Source: a virus. From it: 64,000 bases of DNA. The stretch is from the IMG/VR virus record IMGVR_UViG_3300018065_000011, positions 62,001 to 126,000 of that record. One strand, 5' to 3'. The notes under the pieces were generated by a model, which was not told the origin of the DNA, ran no database searches, and saw only the letters and a program-made list of their open reading frames with translations. Below, one piece after another: positions 54,954-63,596 of this stretch. How positions within the stretch are numbered: the first letter of the stretch is position 1; each line of letters begins with the position of its first letter. A program made the position numbers and the translations under genes.

Positions 54954-55616
54954 ATGTCCTCTCTCCGAGCACTGGTGATCAAGCTGGCCTACACGCGGCC
55001 GGATCTTCGATCGAAGCTGTTGCCGCTTGTCGCCAAAGAGGCGATGAGCGTGGGAAAGACGGTGGAGAACGAGAAGTCGATGCTTCGCATCCACCGTTTC
55101 ATGCACTCGCTGAGGGTGACGGATCTGACCAACGCCGGGAAACGTGGCAAGAGGGTCGATGAGTTTGCACTCTACGATCTCGATTACGTGAGAGATCCCG
55201 ATGCGCAGCGTGCTCTTGAGAAGGTCATTGGAAACATCGGCAAGGCTCGAAACTACAAGGATGCTCTGAGCAAGGCCAAGAAGTACGTCGAGGGTTTGGA
55301 GCCCGGAGGCGTCCTGCCGAAGATCGAAGAGATGACGTACAAGGGGGTCGAGGTCACGCCCGCTGGCTTCAAGCCGATCAAGATCGACGGCAAGTACATC
55401 TCCATCGAGGCTGGCTATCGCGACTTCGTGGTTCGCGACAAGGAAGACAGGGCCAACTATCCGGTCTGCATGGCTCGCGGGAAAAAGGGCATCAAGCTGT
55501 TCTATCGCTGGGTGCAAGACAACCTCAGCAAGTTGCCGAACATGAGATTCAACCAACTGACCAAGGCGATCGGTGCGGCGGGCATCGACTTTCACGAGTA
55601 TTGTTCGATGGACTGA
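54954..55616 (+). CDS. protein with the LRxxxIKLA N-terminal motif
   Basis: A 220-residue protein starting MSSLRALVIKLAYTRPDLR, then SKLLPLV: the same N-terminal motif as in 32693 and 52819. The rest is mixed (EGLEPGGVLPKIEEMTYKG; EAGYRDFVVRDKEDRANYP) and not recognised. The shared motif suggests a common fate, for example targeting to the same particle or complex. Confidence 0.6.
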   Translation: MSSLRALVIKLAYTRPDLRSKLLPLVAKEAMSVGKTVENEKSMLRIHRFMHSLRVTDLTNAGKRGKRVDEFALYDLDYVRDPDAQRALEKVIGNIGKARNYKDALSKAKKYVEGLEPGGVLPKIEEMTYKGVEVTPAGFKPIKIDGKYISIEAGYRDFVVRDKEDRANYPVCMARGKKGIKLFYRWVQDNLSKLPNMRFNQLTKAIGAAGIDFHEYCSMD

Positions 55617-56170
55617 TGCCGCGTAGGACCGCCAAAGCAGACGTGGAGCCCGTTCGGCAGCGAAGCCAATACAGTTGTATGGCTACGAGCCTGATGATGT
55701 GCCTCAGAGCCAACGGGGTCGACTGCGATGAGGATGAAGTCAATGCTGTCCTGGGCGCGAAGCCTCTGAAGGGGGCGGCGTGGGAGGATGCCATCGCGGC
55801 GGCGCAGCACTACGGCATGCGGGTCACGTTGGTCTGTCCTGCAACGGTCAAGCAACTCAAGAAGTGGACGGACGACAAGATCCCCGTGATGATCGCGTGG
55901 AATCCAGAGGGACGCCCGTGGTCGCACGCGAGTGTGGTCTTCGACGTGGACAAGGACGACAACGTTCACGTGGCGGACTCAAACATCCCCGATCCCGACG
56001 AAACGGAGCGGGTCGTTCCCAAGAGCGACTTCTACGACAAGTGGTACGAGAAGTGGCCGAATTACTTGGTTCGGCGCCCCGCCATGGCAGTGGAGCGCGA
56101 GATCACGTCGGACGGTCGGCAAGTCGTTGCGTCACACCAGAAGGTTGCGTTGCGTTACCTATCACGGTGA
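55616..56170 (+). CDS. C39-like cysteine peptidase
   Basis: A 184-residue protein with QRSQYSCMATSLMMCLRANG (Gln and catalytic Cys, near residue 20), then HASVVFDVDKDD (His) and HVADSNIPDP (Asp), the order of C39/papain-like bacteriocin-processing peptidases. It may mature phage proteins. The start overlaps the previous stop. Confidence 0.68.
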   Translation: MPRRTAKADVEPVRQRSQYSCMATSLMMCLRANGVDCDEDEVNAVLGAKPLKGAAWEDAIAAAQHYGMRVTLVCPATVKQLKKWTDDKIPVMIAWNPEGRPWSHASVVFDVDKDDNVHVADSNIPDPDETERVVPKSDFYDKWYEKWPNYLVRRPAMAVEREITSDGRQVVASHQKVALRYLSR

Positions 56171-56173
56171 AGC

Positions 56174-56665
56174 ATGCTTCCGTGTGCCGAGAAAGTTGCT
56201 GCGAGGTATGTCCAGGCAGCGACGATTGCGGGGAAGAAATTCTACCATGGCACGTACCTAGAGGATGCGAAGAAGATCAAACGAGGAGGCTTTGTTCTCG
56301 CCCGAAGGCGTGGCAGAGGAGCATCGATGGGACCCGCCGTCTACATGTCCGCGAAACGAAGCTGGGCATTGGACTATGTCAACGACATCGTGAATTGGGA
56401 AGGCAAACCGGGGGCACTTCTGACTCTTCGTTTGAGGCCAGGCATCAAGTTTCTCGACGTGAGTGATGTGAAGAAGTGGCCTCCAGAAGTTGCAAAGGAG
56501 TACGCGGGACCCTTCAAGGTGGTCCGAGAACCAATCGATTGGCGAAAAGTGGGGATAATAGCCCGACGACAGAAGTACGATGCGGCGGGAAACCCGGATG
56601 GAACCGTGGCGGTCTTCGACCCACGGAGTATTCAAGTTGTGGGCATGGAGGAGTTTCAGCCGTGA
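56174..56665 (+). CDS. possible ADP-ribosyltransferase-fold protein
   Basis: A 163-residue protein with KKFYHGTYLEDAKKIKRGGF, then GPAVYMSAKRSWALDYVND. The HGT...G...VYxS...A..Y pattern resembles PARP/ART-like folds (H-Y-E class), including Tpt1-like ones. No third catalytic Glu is obvious; an EGKPG or EEFQ Glu is possible. The stop overlaps the helicase GTG start. Confidence 0.5.
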   Translation: MLPCAEKVAARYVQAATIAGKKFYHGTYLEDAKKIKRGGFVLARRRGRGASMGPAVYMSAKRSWALDYVNDIVNWEGKPGALLTLRLRPGIKFLDVSDVKKWPPEVAKEYAGPFKVVREPIDWRKVGIIARRQKYDAAGNPDGTVAVFDPRSIQVVGMEEFQP

Positions 56666-59600
56666 GCCTAGAGGACAGATGGGCGACGGCGAATACGGCT
56701 TTCAAGCGAGCCGAGGCGCCGTTGCCATCTGAGGATGAGGAGCAGCGGCTCAAGAAGATCAAGAAGGAAGTTGCCCGGCTCTTGTCGCAGTCGGCCATGG
56801 CGAAGATCCGTTCCAAGTTTGGTCCTCTGGGGCTCTCCTTCTTCCAATTCTATCGTGATCTGGCCGAGGCTCGACACCTTCGTGACGTAGAGGCCAAGTT
56901 TCCGGGCGGTGCGTGGCCGGAGTTGCGGCGACGGGCTCGCATGCTTGCCAGGACCAAGATCTCCCCGGCCGCGCAGAACCAAGTGAGCGCTGTGGTGGAC
57001 GAGATTCGGCCATGGCTGCGGGCGATCGAGCGCGATCCCTACAACCGAATGGCATGGCTCAAAGTCATTCGGAACATCGGGCCTTTGCTCGCTTTGGTGG
57101 CGAAGGATAAGGGTCTCTATCTCAAGGCTCAAGAACGTGGGCCGGAGCGTTGGGTCGTGTTCCGGGTCATGCGTCCCAAAGAGAAGCAACTGGAGACGAT
57201 CAAGGACAACGATCCCGCTCTGTATGACGCAATCCAACGGCATCGCGGCAAGCTGCGGGAGATCGAGGACCACATCCAGCTAAGCCTGGAAGAAGAGGGT
57301 CTGAATCCCAAGCGCAAATTCATCATGGGGCGCGCAGCGTTTGTCGGCACCGATCCCGCAACCGGCGAGGAGGTTGTCTACGATTGGGCGAACGAAGCGA
57401 TGCCGATGCGGGAGTATCTGGAGAAGCGCAAGCGAGAGAATCGTGCTGTGGCACGGCAGTCGAGGGTGTTCCCCGAAACACGCGCGCTCAATCAGATGCG
57501 TCGTGTAGATGAGGAAGCCATTACGGAGCTAGAGGGTGACATCGAGTTTGTCTCGCTCACGGACGACAAGGCCAAGAGCAGCGGCCTGACCCGTATCTTT
57601 CCCGTCAAGATGGACGCGAACGGCAGGCAAGTCATCGTCAAGGGGCGGTTCAAGGGGTTCTACCTGGATGAGATGGTCAACGCCGCGGGGCGTATGATCG
57701 AAGGGACCGCTTACAACTACAACCCTCGCACCAATCGTTTCGAGCACATCGAGAGTCACGGCCCCAAGGGACAACTCACGGTACGGGCTGAGCGCGAGCC
57801 CTACGTGACCGTGGCCGAACGTAAGGTCAAGGTTCGGGGGAAGAAGCGTCCGGTCAAGGTCAAAAAGCTGTTCGTGAAGATCCCTGGTGGCCGTGCATTC
57901 ACGGAGATGCGCCAGGCGATCTCTAAACTCGCCAAGCTCGTCCCTTCTATCGAGTATCTGGAGGGCACGCGCCGGAGCGAATTCTACTTCGACCCCAAGG
58001 ACTTCAACATTGTTCGTGACGCGTTGCAGAGCATGTCGATGTCCGAGGGCGCTGCGAAGCTGATTCGGGACTACTTCAAGCAGCTTGCCCAGGCGGAGCA
58101 GGCCACGGCAGATGAAAACTTGGGCTACTACACGATGGAAGCCATCGGCGGGTTCAAGCAGACCGTGCGTGGCCCGGACAAGGGGCTCCTCACCAAACAG
58201 AAGCAAGCCTTGGCCTGGATGGAGGCACGCGGGAACAGTGGGGTGTGTGCTCTTGGCACTGGTGTCGGGAAGACGGCGACGGCCATTGCCATGATGCAGA
58301 AGCTCAAGCGCGATGGGTTGGAGGAAGAGGGGAACGGCCGCTATCTGTACGTGTGTCCCAAGGCGCTGCGCGGGAACATCAAGAAGGAGATCTGGAAGTT
58401 TCTGACAGACGACGCGCGGAAGGATCTGATGTCTCGTCTCGACATCATGACCTATCCGCAGTTTCGCAATGCGTGGAAGAAGAACCCCAAGTTTGCAGAC
58501 GACTACGTGGCGATCTTCTTTGATGAAGCCCAGCAGTTGCGCAGCGGAACCACGCAGACATCCAAGGCAGCGCTTCAAATTCGTCATCCGCGGAAGATCT
58601 TGCTCACGGCTTCGCCCATCGAGAAGGAGCCGATGGATGCCTACGTGTTGTCGGCCATCGCCAACAACGTGGACGTGAGCCCGAGGACCGAGGGCCGCAG
58701 GGACATGCTCAAGTTTCAGCGGCGCTTCACGGAGACCATTGGCGGACGGACGGTTGGAGTCAAGCAAGATCCTCTGACCAAGAACGATCTCCAGACCTTC
58801 ATGAAGCAAAACGTGTTCTACGGGGACAAGCAGGACGTGGAGGAATTCGAGCTACCCAAGCTCACACAGCAGACCGTTGCGTTGGAGATGCCGCCCGAGA
58901 TCGAGGAAGCCTATCGAGAGACCATCAGCGAAGTGAAGGATGTGCTCCGCGGGATGGTGGCTCGGTTCAAGTTTCGAGGTGTCGATCCCGAGACGGGCAG
59001 ACGCATCCCAGAGGCCAGGGACAGGCGCATCGGGCTCATGTTCTCTGCGAAGCTGGCGCCTCTGATCAAGAAGCTAAACGACTTGGCAAACTTTCCCGAG
59101 CGGTACGTGTCTGAAGTAGCAGAGCGCGATCCTGATGGCTCTCCGGTGCGTGATTGGTCTGGGAATCCGGTCATGGTGCGTACCTCGAATCCCAAGATGG
59201 ACGAGAGCCTGCGGATCGTGAGCGAGGAGTGGATGAACAGCGCCGGGAGAACGGTGCTGTACACGGACGACGCTCAGTTTGTCATGTCGGCTGCCCAAAT
59301 GCTGTCCGCACGGATGCCCGGTCCGTATCATCTGGCAGCGATCAGCAAGGGCATCTACGTGTTTCAGAACGGGCAGCAGTTGTCCTTCTACATGGGCTTC
59401 GACATGCCGTTTCGGGAGAAGAAGTACAAGCGGCACATGGACGAGCCCGCGAACGACACGTGGAACAAGAATTATGAGCGTGCCTTCTGGCAGAGTTTCG
59501 TGTTCAACGAGATCGTCGCGCCGAACAACAACATCGTGTCAGCTACTCTGCACGGTCAGGTGTACCAGACCGGGCAGAATCTCCAGGCATTCAGCAATGT

Positions 59601-59946
59601 CGTGCATCTCGACCGCGACACTTGGAATTCGGAGGACATGAAACAGCGGACGGCTCGGGCATGGCGGCAAGGGCAGCAGAACCCGGTTCAAGAGTACACG
59701 CTGGACATGACGTATGGCCGCTCGACGGATGCTCTGGATCGGACCTTGGATGAGATCCGTGGCATCTTGCAGGAGATGGACTCGGATTTGTTCAAGCAGA
59801 TCATCAAGGACAGCCAGAACGTCGTGCTGGGTGAAGAGTACTACAGTATGCGACGTACCCAAGCGCGCCTCTTCGACATAGATCACAAGAGCCTGGCTCT
59901 TGTGTTGTCCCCCTACGTGGAGCAGAGCACTACTCCCATGCGGTGA
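56662..59946 (+). CDS. large SNF2-type helicase/ATPase
   Basis: A 1094-residue protein. The N-terminal 480 residues are not recognised. The helicase part has LTKQKQALAWMEARGNSG (Q-motif region), ALGTGVGKTATAIAMM (Walker A, near 530), FFDEAQQLRSG (motif II DEAQ), ILLTASPIEKEP (motif III), and near the C-terminus LDRDTWNSEDMKQRTARAWR followed by QGQ (motif VI). This is a complete SF2/SNF2-like motor that would move on double-stranded DNA. Start GTG overlaps the previous stop (GTGA); a longer frame upstream is a shadow of the ART-like gene. Confidence 0.85.
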   Translation: MSLEDRWATANTAFKRAEAPLPSEDEEQRLKKIKKEVARLLSQSAMAKIRSKFGPLGLSFFQFYRDLAEARHLRDVEAKFPGGAWPELRRRARMLARTKISPAAQNQVSAVVDEIRPWLRAIERDPYNRMAWLKVIRNIGPLLALVAKDKGLYLKAQERGPERWVVFRVMRPKEKQLETIKDNDPALYDAIQRHRGKLREIEDHIQLSLEEEGLNPKRKFIMGRAAFVGTDPATGEEVVYDWANEAMPMREYLEKRKRENRAVARQSRVFPETRALNQMRRVDEEAITELEGDIEFVSLTDDKAKSSGLTRIFPVKMDANGRQVIVKGRFKGFYLDEMVNAAGRMIEGTAYNYNPRTNRFEHIESHGPKGQLTVRAEREPYVTVAERKVKVRGKKRPVKVKKLFVKIPGGRAFTEMRQAISKLAKLVPSIEYLEGTRRSEFYFDPKDFNIVRDALQSMSMSEGAAKLIRDYFKQLAQAEQATADENLGYYTMEAIGGFKQTVRGPDKGLLTKQKQALAWMEARGNSGVCALGTGVGKTATAIAMMQKLKRDGLEEEGNGRYLYVCPKALRGNIKKEIWKFLTDDARKDLMSRLDIMTYPQFRNAWKKNPKFADDYVAIFFDEAQQLRSGTTQTSKAALQIRHPRKILLTASPIEKEPMDAYVLSAIANNVDVSPRTEGRRDMLKFQRRFTETIGGRTVGVKQDPLTKNDLQTFMKQNVFYGDKQDVEEFELPKLTQQTVALEMPPEIEEAYRETISEVKDVLRGMVARFKFRGVDPETGRRIPEARDRRIGLMFSAKLAPLIKKLNDLANFPERYVSEVAERDPDGSPVRDWSGNPVMVRTSNPKMDESLRIVSEEWMNSAGRTVLYTDDAQFVMSAAQMLSARMPGPYHLAAISKGIYVFQNGQQLSFYMGFDMPFREKKYKRHMDEPANDTWNKNYERAFWQSFVFNEIVAPNNNIVSATLHGQVYQTGQNLQAFSNVVHLDRDTWNSEDMKQRTARAWRQGQQNPVQEYTLDMTYGRSTDALDRTLDEIRGILQEMDSDLFKQIIKDSQNVVLGEEYYSMRRTQARLFDIDHKSLALVLSPYVEQSTTPMR

Positions 59947-59948
59947 CT

Positions 59949-60872
59949 ATGAGCATCGAGCATCCCGATAATCTGGCCGAGTGGCAAGACCACATAGCTG
60001 GTCTAGAAGGGGAAGCTCTGCGAAGCAAGGCCATCGCCGCCAACTCGTACCGGTTCGTCCAGACACTCCAGACGGATGGTTTCACGGCTCAAGACATAGG
60101 TGAGATTCTGCGCATGATCGCACGTCAGTTTGTCGCGACGGGGCAAGAACCCGTCCAAGACGGCTACGTGGACTACAAAGCGCTGATTGCGGAAGACCCG
60201 GAGCTAAACGCTCTATACGAAACCCTAGATGACGAGGATCCCATGGCAAGGCAAAGACTGACCCAGACCCTCCCTCATAGATGGGGCAGCACCATGGTCG
60301 AGGATGCTTCCCAAGACAAGACAGCCGCGCGAGCGCCCGGAGGTCTATACGGCTACCCCAAGGCGATTCAAGCATCTTGCGAGAGTGCAAGTCGAAAGCT
60401 CAAGAAGGCGGCGATCACGATCGCCAAGAATGCCTACCAGAAGGACGCCAAGGTCATTGAGTTTCTGAGCGCTCACCAGAGGCGGGCCAAGTCCACACCG
60501 GCTCGCGTCCTGCTGGCGGCTCTGAAGGAGTCTGCGCCGGTCCTGGCTTCGATGGGGGTCAAGGGAGGCCATCCAGAGAAGACCGCCGGACGTGCGCGCT
60601 ATGGACTCTACGGATTCCGAGCCCGGACTGCGGCGCTGGGGCTTGGGGCGTGCTCACAACTTCGGGGACATGCCGGGATGATTGCTTCGGATCTGCATGT
60701 GCGGAAGGCGGCGCTCCATGAGCGTCTCACTGGTTTTCTCGATATGCACGCCAAGAAGGCTCGATGCGGTTACAGCCGCATGCTCCGCATGGCTTATCCC
60801 GAGGCCGGGATGAAGCTGGCTTCTCAGGGAGAGCCCCAGAGCGTAGACGACTGGCTGGCCTGGGAAGAGTAG
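59949..60872 (+). CDS. hypothetical protein with repeated GLYG motif
   Basis: A 307-residue helical protein. PGGLYGYPKAIQA near residue 129 and RYGLYGFRARTAA near 218 look like an internal repeat. The N-terminus (SIEHPDNLAEWQDHIAGLEG) is acidic. It follows the helicase gene directly (GTG at 59943 overlaps its stop region; ATG 59949 preferred). Possibly structural. Not recognised. Confidence 0.5.
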   Translation: MSIEHPDNLAEWQDHIAGLEGEALRSKAIAANSYRFVQTLQTDGFTAQDIGEILRMIARQFVATGQEPVQDGYVDYKALIAEDPELNALYETLDDEDPMARQRLTQTLPHRWGSTMVEDASQDKTAARAPGGLYGYPKAIQASCESASRKLKKAAITIAKNAYQKDAKVIEFLSAHQRRAKSTPARVLLAALKESAPVLASMGVKGGHPEKTAGRARYGLYGFRARTAALGLGACSQLRGHAGMIASDLHVRKAALHERLTGFLDMHAKKARCGYSRMLRMAYPEAGMKLASQGEPQSVDDWLAWEE

Positions 60873-60874
60873 GC

Positions 60875-61993
60875 TTAGCTCAGGCCGAGATCCTGAGCCA
60901 GCGATCCGTGCTCAAACTCGCGGATGACGATCTTCCTGGCTGAGCGGATCATCGTCGCCGCCTGATTGCGGCTGATGCCTCGCTTTTCGGCGCATTCCTT
61001 GATTGACATTTCCATGACGAAACGATCCTGAAGGATCGACAGGTACTCGTCAGCCTGGGATGGCGCGCGTTTCTTGAGGGCGGCGAGGAAAGCTGCAAAC
61101 CCTTGCTCAAATCCGATCTTCTCCTCGATCGTCGTTTCGGCAGAGGGGTCGGGCATCTCCTCCAGGCTCTTGACCCAGCTTTCGTCATCTTCGTTCCACG
61201 TCCATTGTGACCACGGGTCGGACTGCTTGACGTGGATTCGCCGGGACCAGTCCTCCAGGCTCATGTAAGCCTCGCGCTCCTTCTTGGTGCGGGCTCCCTG
61301 CATGATCCGGTGGAGAGGGCGACGGGCGTTGTCGCGGATCTGGCTGTTCGTGCTGTTGCGCGCGTAGACACAGATCTTGGAGAAGGGGATGTTTTGTCCT
61401 TCCTCCAGCCGAGAGCGAAGTGAGTCGCGCTCGATGAGGTTCTTGTAGAACGTCTGGATGTGCTCTTCAAGAAGGTTATGTTCGCGCGAGGTCACGTAGC
61501 GTCCGCCGAGATACTTGATCAGCTTCTCGGAGAGCGCAGGTTCTTGCTCACGAAGCCACTGAGCAGTGAGCGTTTCTCCCTGGGAAGCATCGATTACCTC
61601 GATCTTGGCTCCGCTGGCCTTCTTTCTGTCTTGGACCGTCTTGGGGCGCCATTTGGGCAGGTGGGTGCCTTGCAATTCCCTGGCTCTCTTGGCTCCGAGC
61701 CAGGAAAGAGCCCAGGTTCCGTCTTCCTTCAGAACGGTCAGCCATCCGTTTGGTTTGTATGCTTCGCGCAGGTTACGGTGCGAGAAACCCACGAGGCGAG
61801 CGGGCGAAAGGGCCTTTTTGCCGTTGGTCTTCCAGGGCGGGTGCTTAGAAGAGATTCCCGCGAGCTTGAGAACCTCATTGGTGACCCTCGTCAGGTCCAC
61901 TCCCTGGAGCGGGCGACAATCAGTGAGTTTTCCGAGAACGAAGAGAAGATGGTTGTTGAACCATGAGCCGGTCGGCCGTACAGTGCGAAACAT
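60875..61993 (-). CDS. sigma-factor-like transcription protein
   Basis: A 372-residue protein. N-terminal 100 residues (WFNNHLLFVLGKLTDC ... TWALSWLGAKRARE) resemble the winged-helix start of the protein at 46981. The C-terminal 85 residues contain DEYLSILQDRFVMEMSIKEC then AEKRGISRNQAATMIRSARK, the layout of sigma region 4 (HTH that contacts the -35). The middle (IPFSKICVYARNSTNSQIRD) is not typical region 2, so this is a tentative phage sigma-like factor. It might recognise the TAAACT-N17-TAGAG motifs. Confidence 0.5.
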   Translation of the reverse strand: MFRTVRPTGSWFNNHLLFVLGKLTDCRPLQGVDLTRVTNEVLKLAGISSKHPPWKTNGKKALSPARLVGFSHRNLREAYKPNGWLTVLKEDGTWALSWLGAKRARELQGTHLPKWRPKTVQDRKKASGAKIEVIDASQGETLTAQWLREQEPALSEKLIKYLGGRYVTSREHNLLEEHIQTFYKNLIERDSLRSRLEEGQNIPFSKICVYARNSTNSQIRDNARRPLHRIMQGARTKKEREAYMSLEDWSRRIHVKQSDPWSQWTWNEDDESWVKSLEEMPDPSAETTIEEKIGFEQGFAAFLAALKKRAPSQADEYLSILQDRFVMEMSIKECAEKRGISRNQAATMIRSARKIVIREFEHGSLAQDLGLS

Positions 61994-62305
61994 GTTGTCC
62001 TTCCCGTCCCTCCGGCGAACCGAGAGAGGATGGAAAACAGAGTGCGTGTTGAAGCTGCTAGGACACCCGGAGGGTCAGAATGCAGCGCAAGCACCGTAGG
62101 CGGCGGCTTCGGTCGTGTCAAGAAATCAGCGAACCCGAGAGTCCACAGGGTCAGCGCGGCGAAAAGCTAGTGAAACCCTCGGCTTGTCGCTTACGGGTGC
62201 AAGTTGTCCACAAGCATCGGCCGGCGAGAATTTCTATAGGTGGTCGTCGGGCAGATCTGCCCGGCTGGTCTGGGTAGGCTGTCTATAGATCGTCGTCAGT
62301 AGCTC
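61994..62305. other. intergenic region, no gene seen
   Basis: About 310 nt between divergent genes. It probably contains both promoters. A CCACAAGC sequence at about 62209-62216 resembles the RNA-module motif, but no inner or outer stem and no tRNA body go with it. TCTATAG occurs twice (near 62233 and 62282). Confidence 0.4.
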
Positions 62306-63523
62306 ATGCAGGATCTATTCCTTGCGCTCGACAATGTGCTGCGCCGCTGTGCCTCGGAGCCCCGGACACGGCCCTCAGCGCTCCGTGTGGCCTCTCGGGT
62401 GCTCCAGGCCCGGATTGACCTGGGCATGGACCTACTCGCTCGTGTGTCGTTTCTGGAGGGTGTGGCGTGGAGTGAAAACAAGAGCATGAAGCCGGGGACG
62501 TGGGTGCGCAAAGGGCGTGCTGGGCGCAAGGAGGCCGAGAAGTACTTTGGCAAGCTGAATCCGGCGTGGACTTCCAATCAGAATTCTGGTTTCTTCAACG
62601 CAGCCATCATCGGGGTCAGGAGACGGCTCGGGGATGATGATGATGCTCAGCGAAAGTACGGCCGCACCCCAGAGGAAGTTGCGGGTGATTTTGCGTTCGG
62701 CTATTTTCCCATTGCGAAGAAACGACAGCCGACCTTCTTTGAAGTAGGAAAGACACTTCTTAAACCCTCGGAGGTCGAGGGTGTGCATGAAGGAACAACA
62801 ACGCCAGCGACGCCCGGTATCACAGGAGCAATCGCCAAGAAGTTTACCCAGCGCGCGGCTGATTTTGTGCGGAGCGAGGAAGGCGGCAAGAAGAAGCAAG
62901 AGACGTTCCAGCGCGTTTCTCCTCGGACAGAGTCGGTGTACGAGCGACAGAGGGGCGCCCCGGATCTGAATCCTCTCTACCTGGAGTTACGAAAGCACCA
63001 TAGCCCGAAGGCGGACAAGATTCGTGAGATTCTCAAGAGCATGGTCCGCCAGTCGGGACGCCGAGTCGAGGCTGACATCTTCTGTGCATATCTCGACTAC
63101 ATCAAGGGATCGGGCCGGACAACAACGCCCACGGGAAGAGGAGAACCCGAGGGCTTTCTCAAGGATCTCGTAGAGATCACGGGGAAGCCAAAGGCGCAGG
63201 TCACTAACTCCATCAAGAAAATGAAGCAGTGGCTAGTCGAGAATGCTCAAAAGACGGGAGCGCTCTGGAAGAATCTCCAGAGCTTGGTGAGCGACATCGA
63301 AGTGCTCGGTGAGCCGGGCTGGGCTACCCGACGCGCCACGGAAGATGAGGATCTTGAGGAAGTCTTGGCCGAGTGGCTGAAGATCGAGGAAGAATTACTT
63401 TCTGGCGATCGAACAGTCAACGTTGGGCCTTTGTCGATCACAATCGGAGACTTTCCTGGCGCTGGCGCGGGAGCGTACAAGCATGGTGGGAAAGATCTCT
63501 CGGCGGCCAGCAAGGGTCGGTGA
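62306..63523 (+). CDS. hypothetical protein
   Basis: A 405-residue protein, basic and helical, starting MQDLFLALDNVLRRC. Middle part: GTWVRKGRAGRKEAEKYFGK, GDFAFGYFPIAKK. C-terminal part: TGKPKAQVTNSIKKMKQWL, which may be an HTH. Could be a DNA-binding or virion protein. Not recognised. Confidence 0.5.
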   Translation: MQDLFLALDNVLRRCASEPRTRPSALRVASRVLQARIDLGMDLLARVSFLEGVAWSENKSMKPGTWVRKGRAGRKEAEKYFGKLNPAWTSNQNSGFFNAAIIGVRRRLGDDDDAQRKYGRTPEEVAGDFAFGYFPIAKKRQPTFFEVGKTLLKPSEVEGVHEGTTTPATPGITGAIAKKFTQRAADFVRSEEGGKKKQETFQRVSPRTESVYERQRGAPDLNPLYLELRKHHSPKADKIREILKSMVRQSGRRVEADIFCAYLDYIKGSGRTTTPTGRGEPEGFLKDLVEITGKPKAQVTNSIKKMKQWLVENAQKTGALWKNLQSLVSDIEVLGEPGWATRRATEDEDLEEVLAEWLKIEEELLSGDRTVNVGPLSITIGDFPGAGAGAYKHGGKDLSAASKGR

Positions 63524-63568
63524 GTCTGACGTGCGTCGCGCATAGATGGCGTGAGTGAAACGCGCTGC

Positions 63569-63596
63569 TTGACAGCGCACTTCGCATGAGTAAGGT
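63569..63596 (+). promoter_or_regulatory. possible promoter of a noncoding RNA
   Basis: TTGACA (63569-63574), 16 nt, TAAGGT (63591-63596). TTGACA-type promoters in this window mostly precede RNA genes. Confidence 0.5.

Noticed and set aside
57529-58809. Leftward 426-codon frame opposite the helicase
   Set aside because: Antisense to a complete helicase; no motifs of its own.
62200-62230. TGTCCACAAGC as another copy of the RNA module
   Set aside because: No inner-stem partner, ACTCG or tRNA-like part is nearby, so I regard it as chance.
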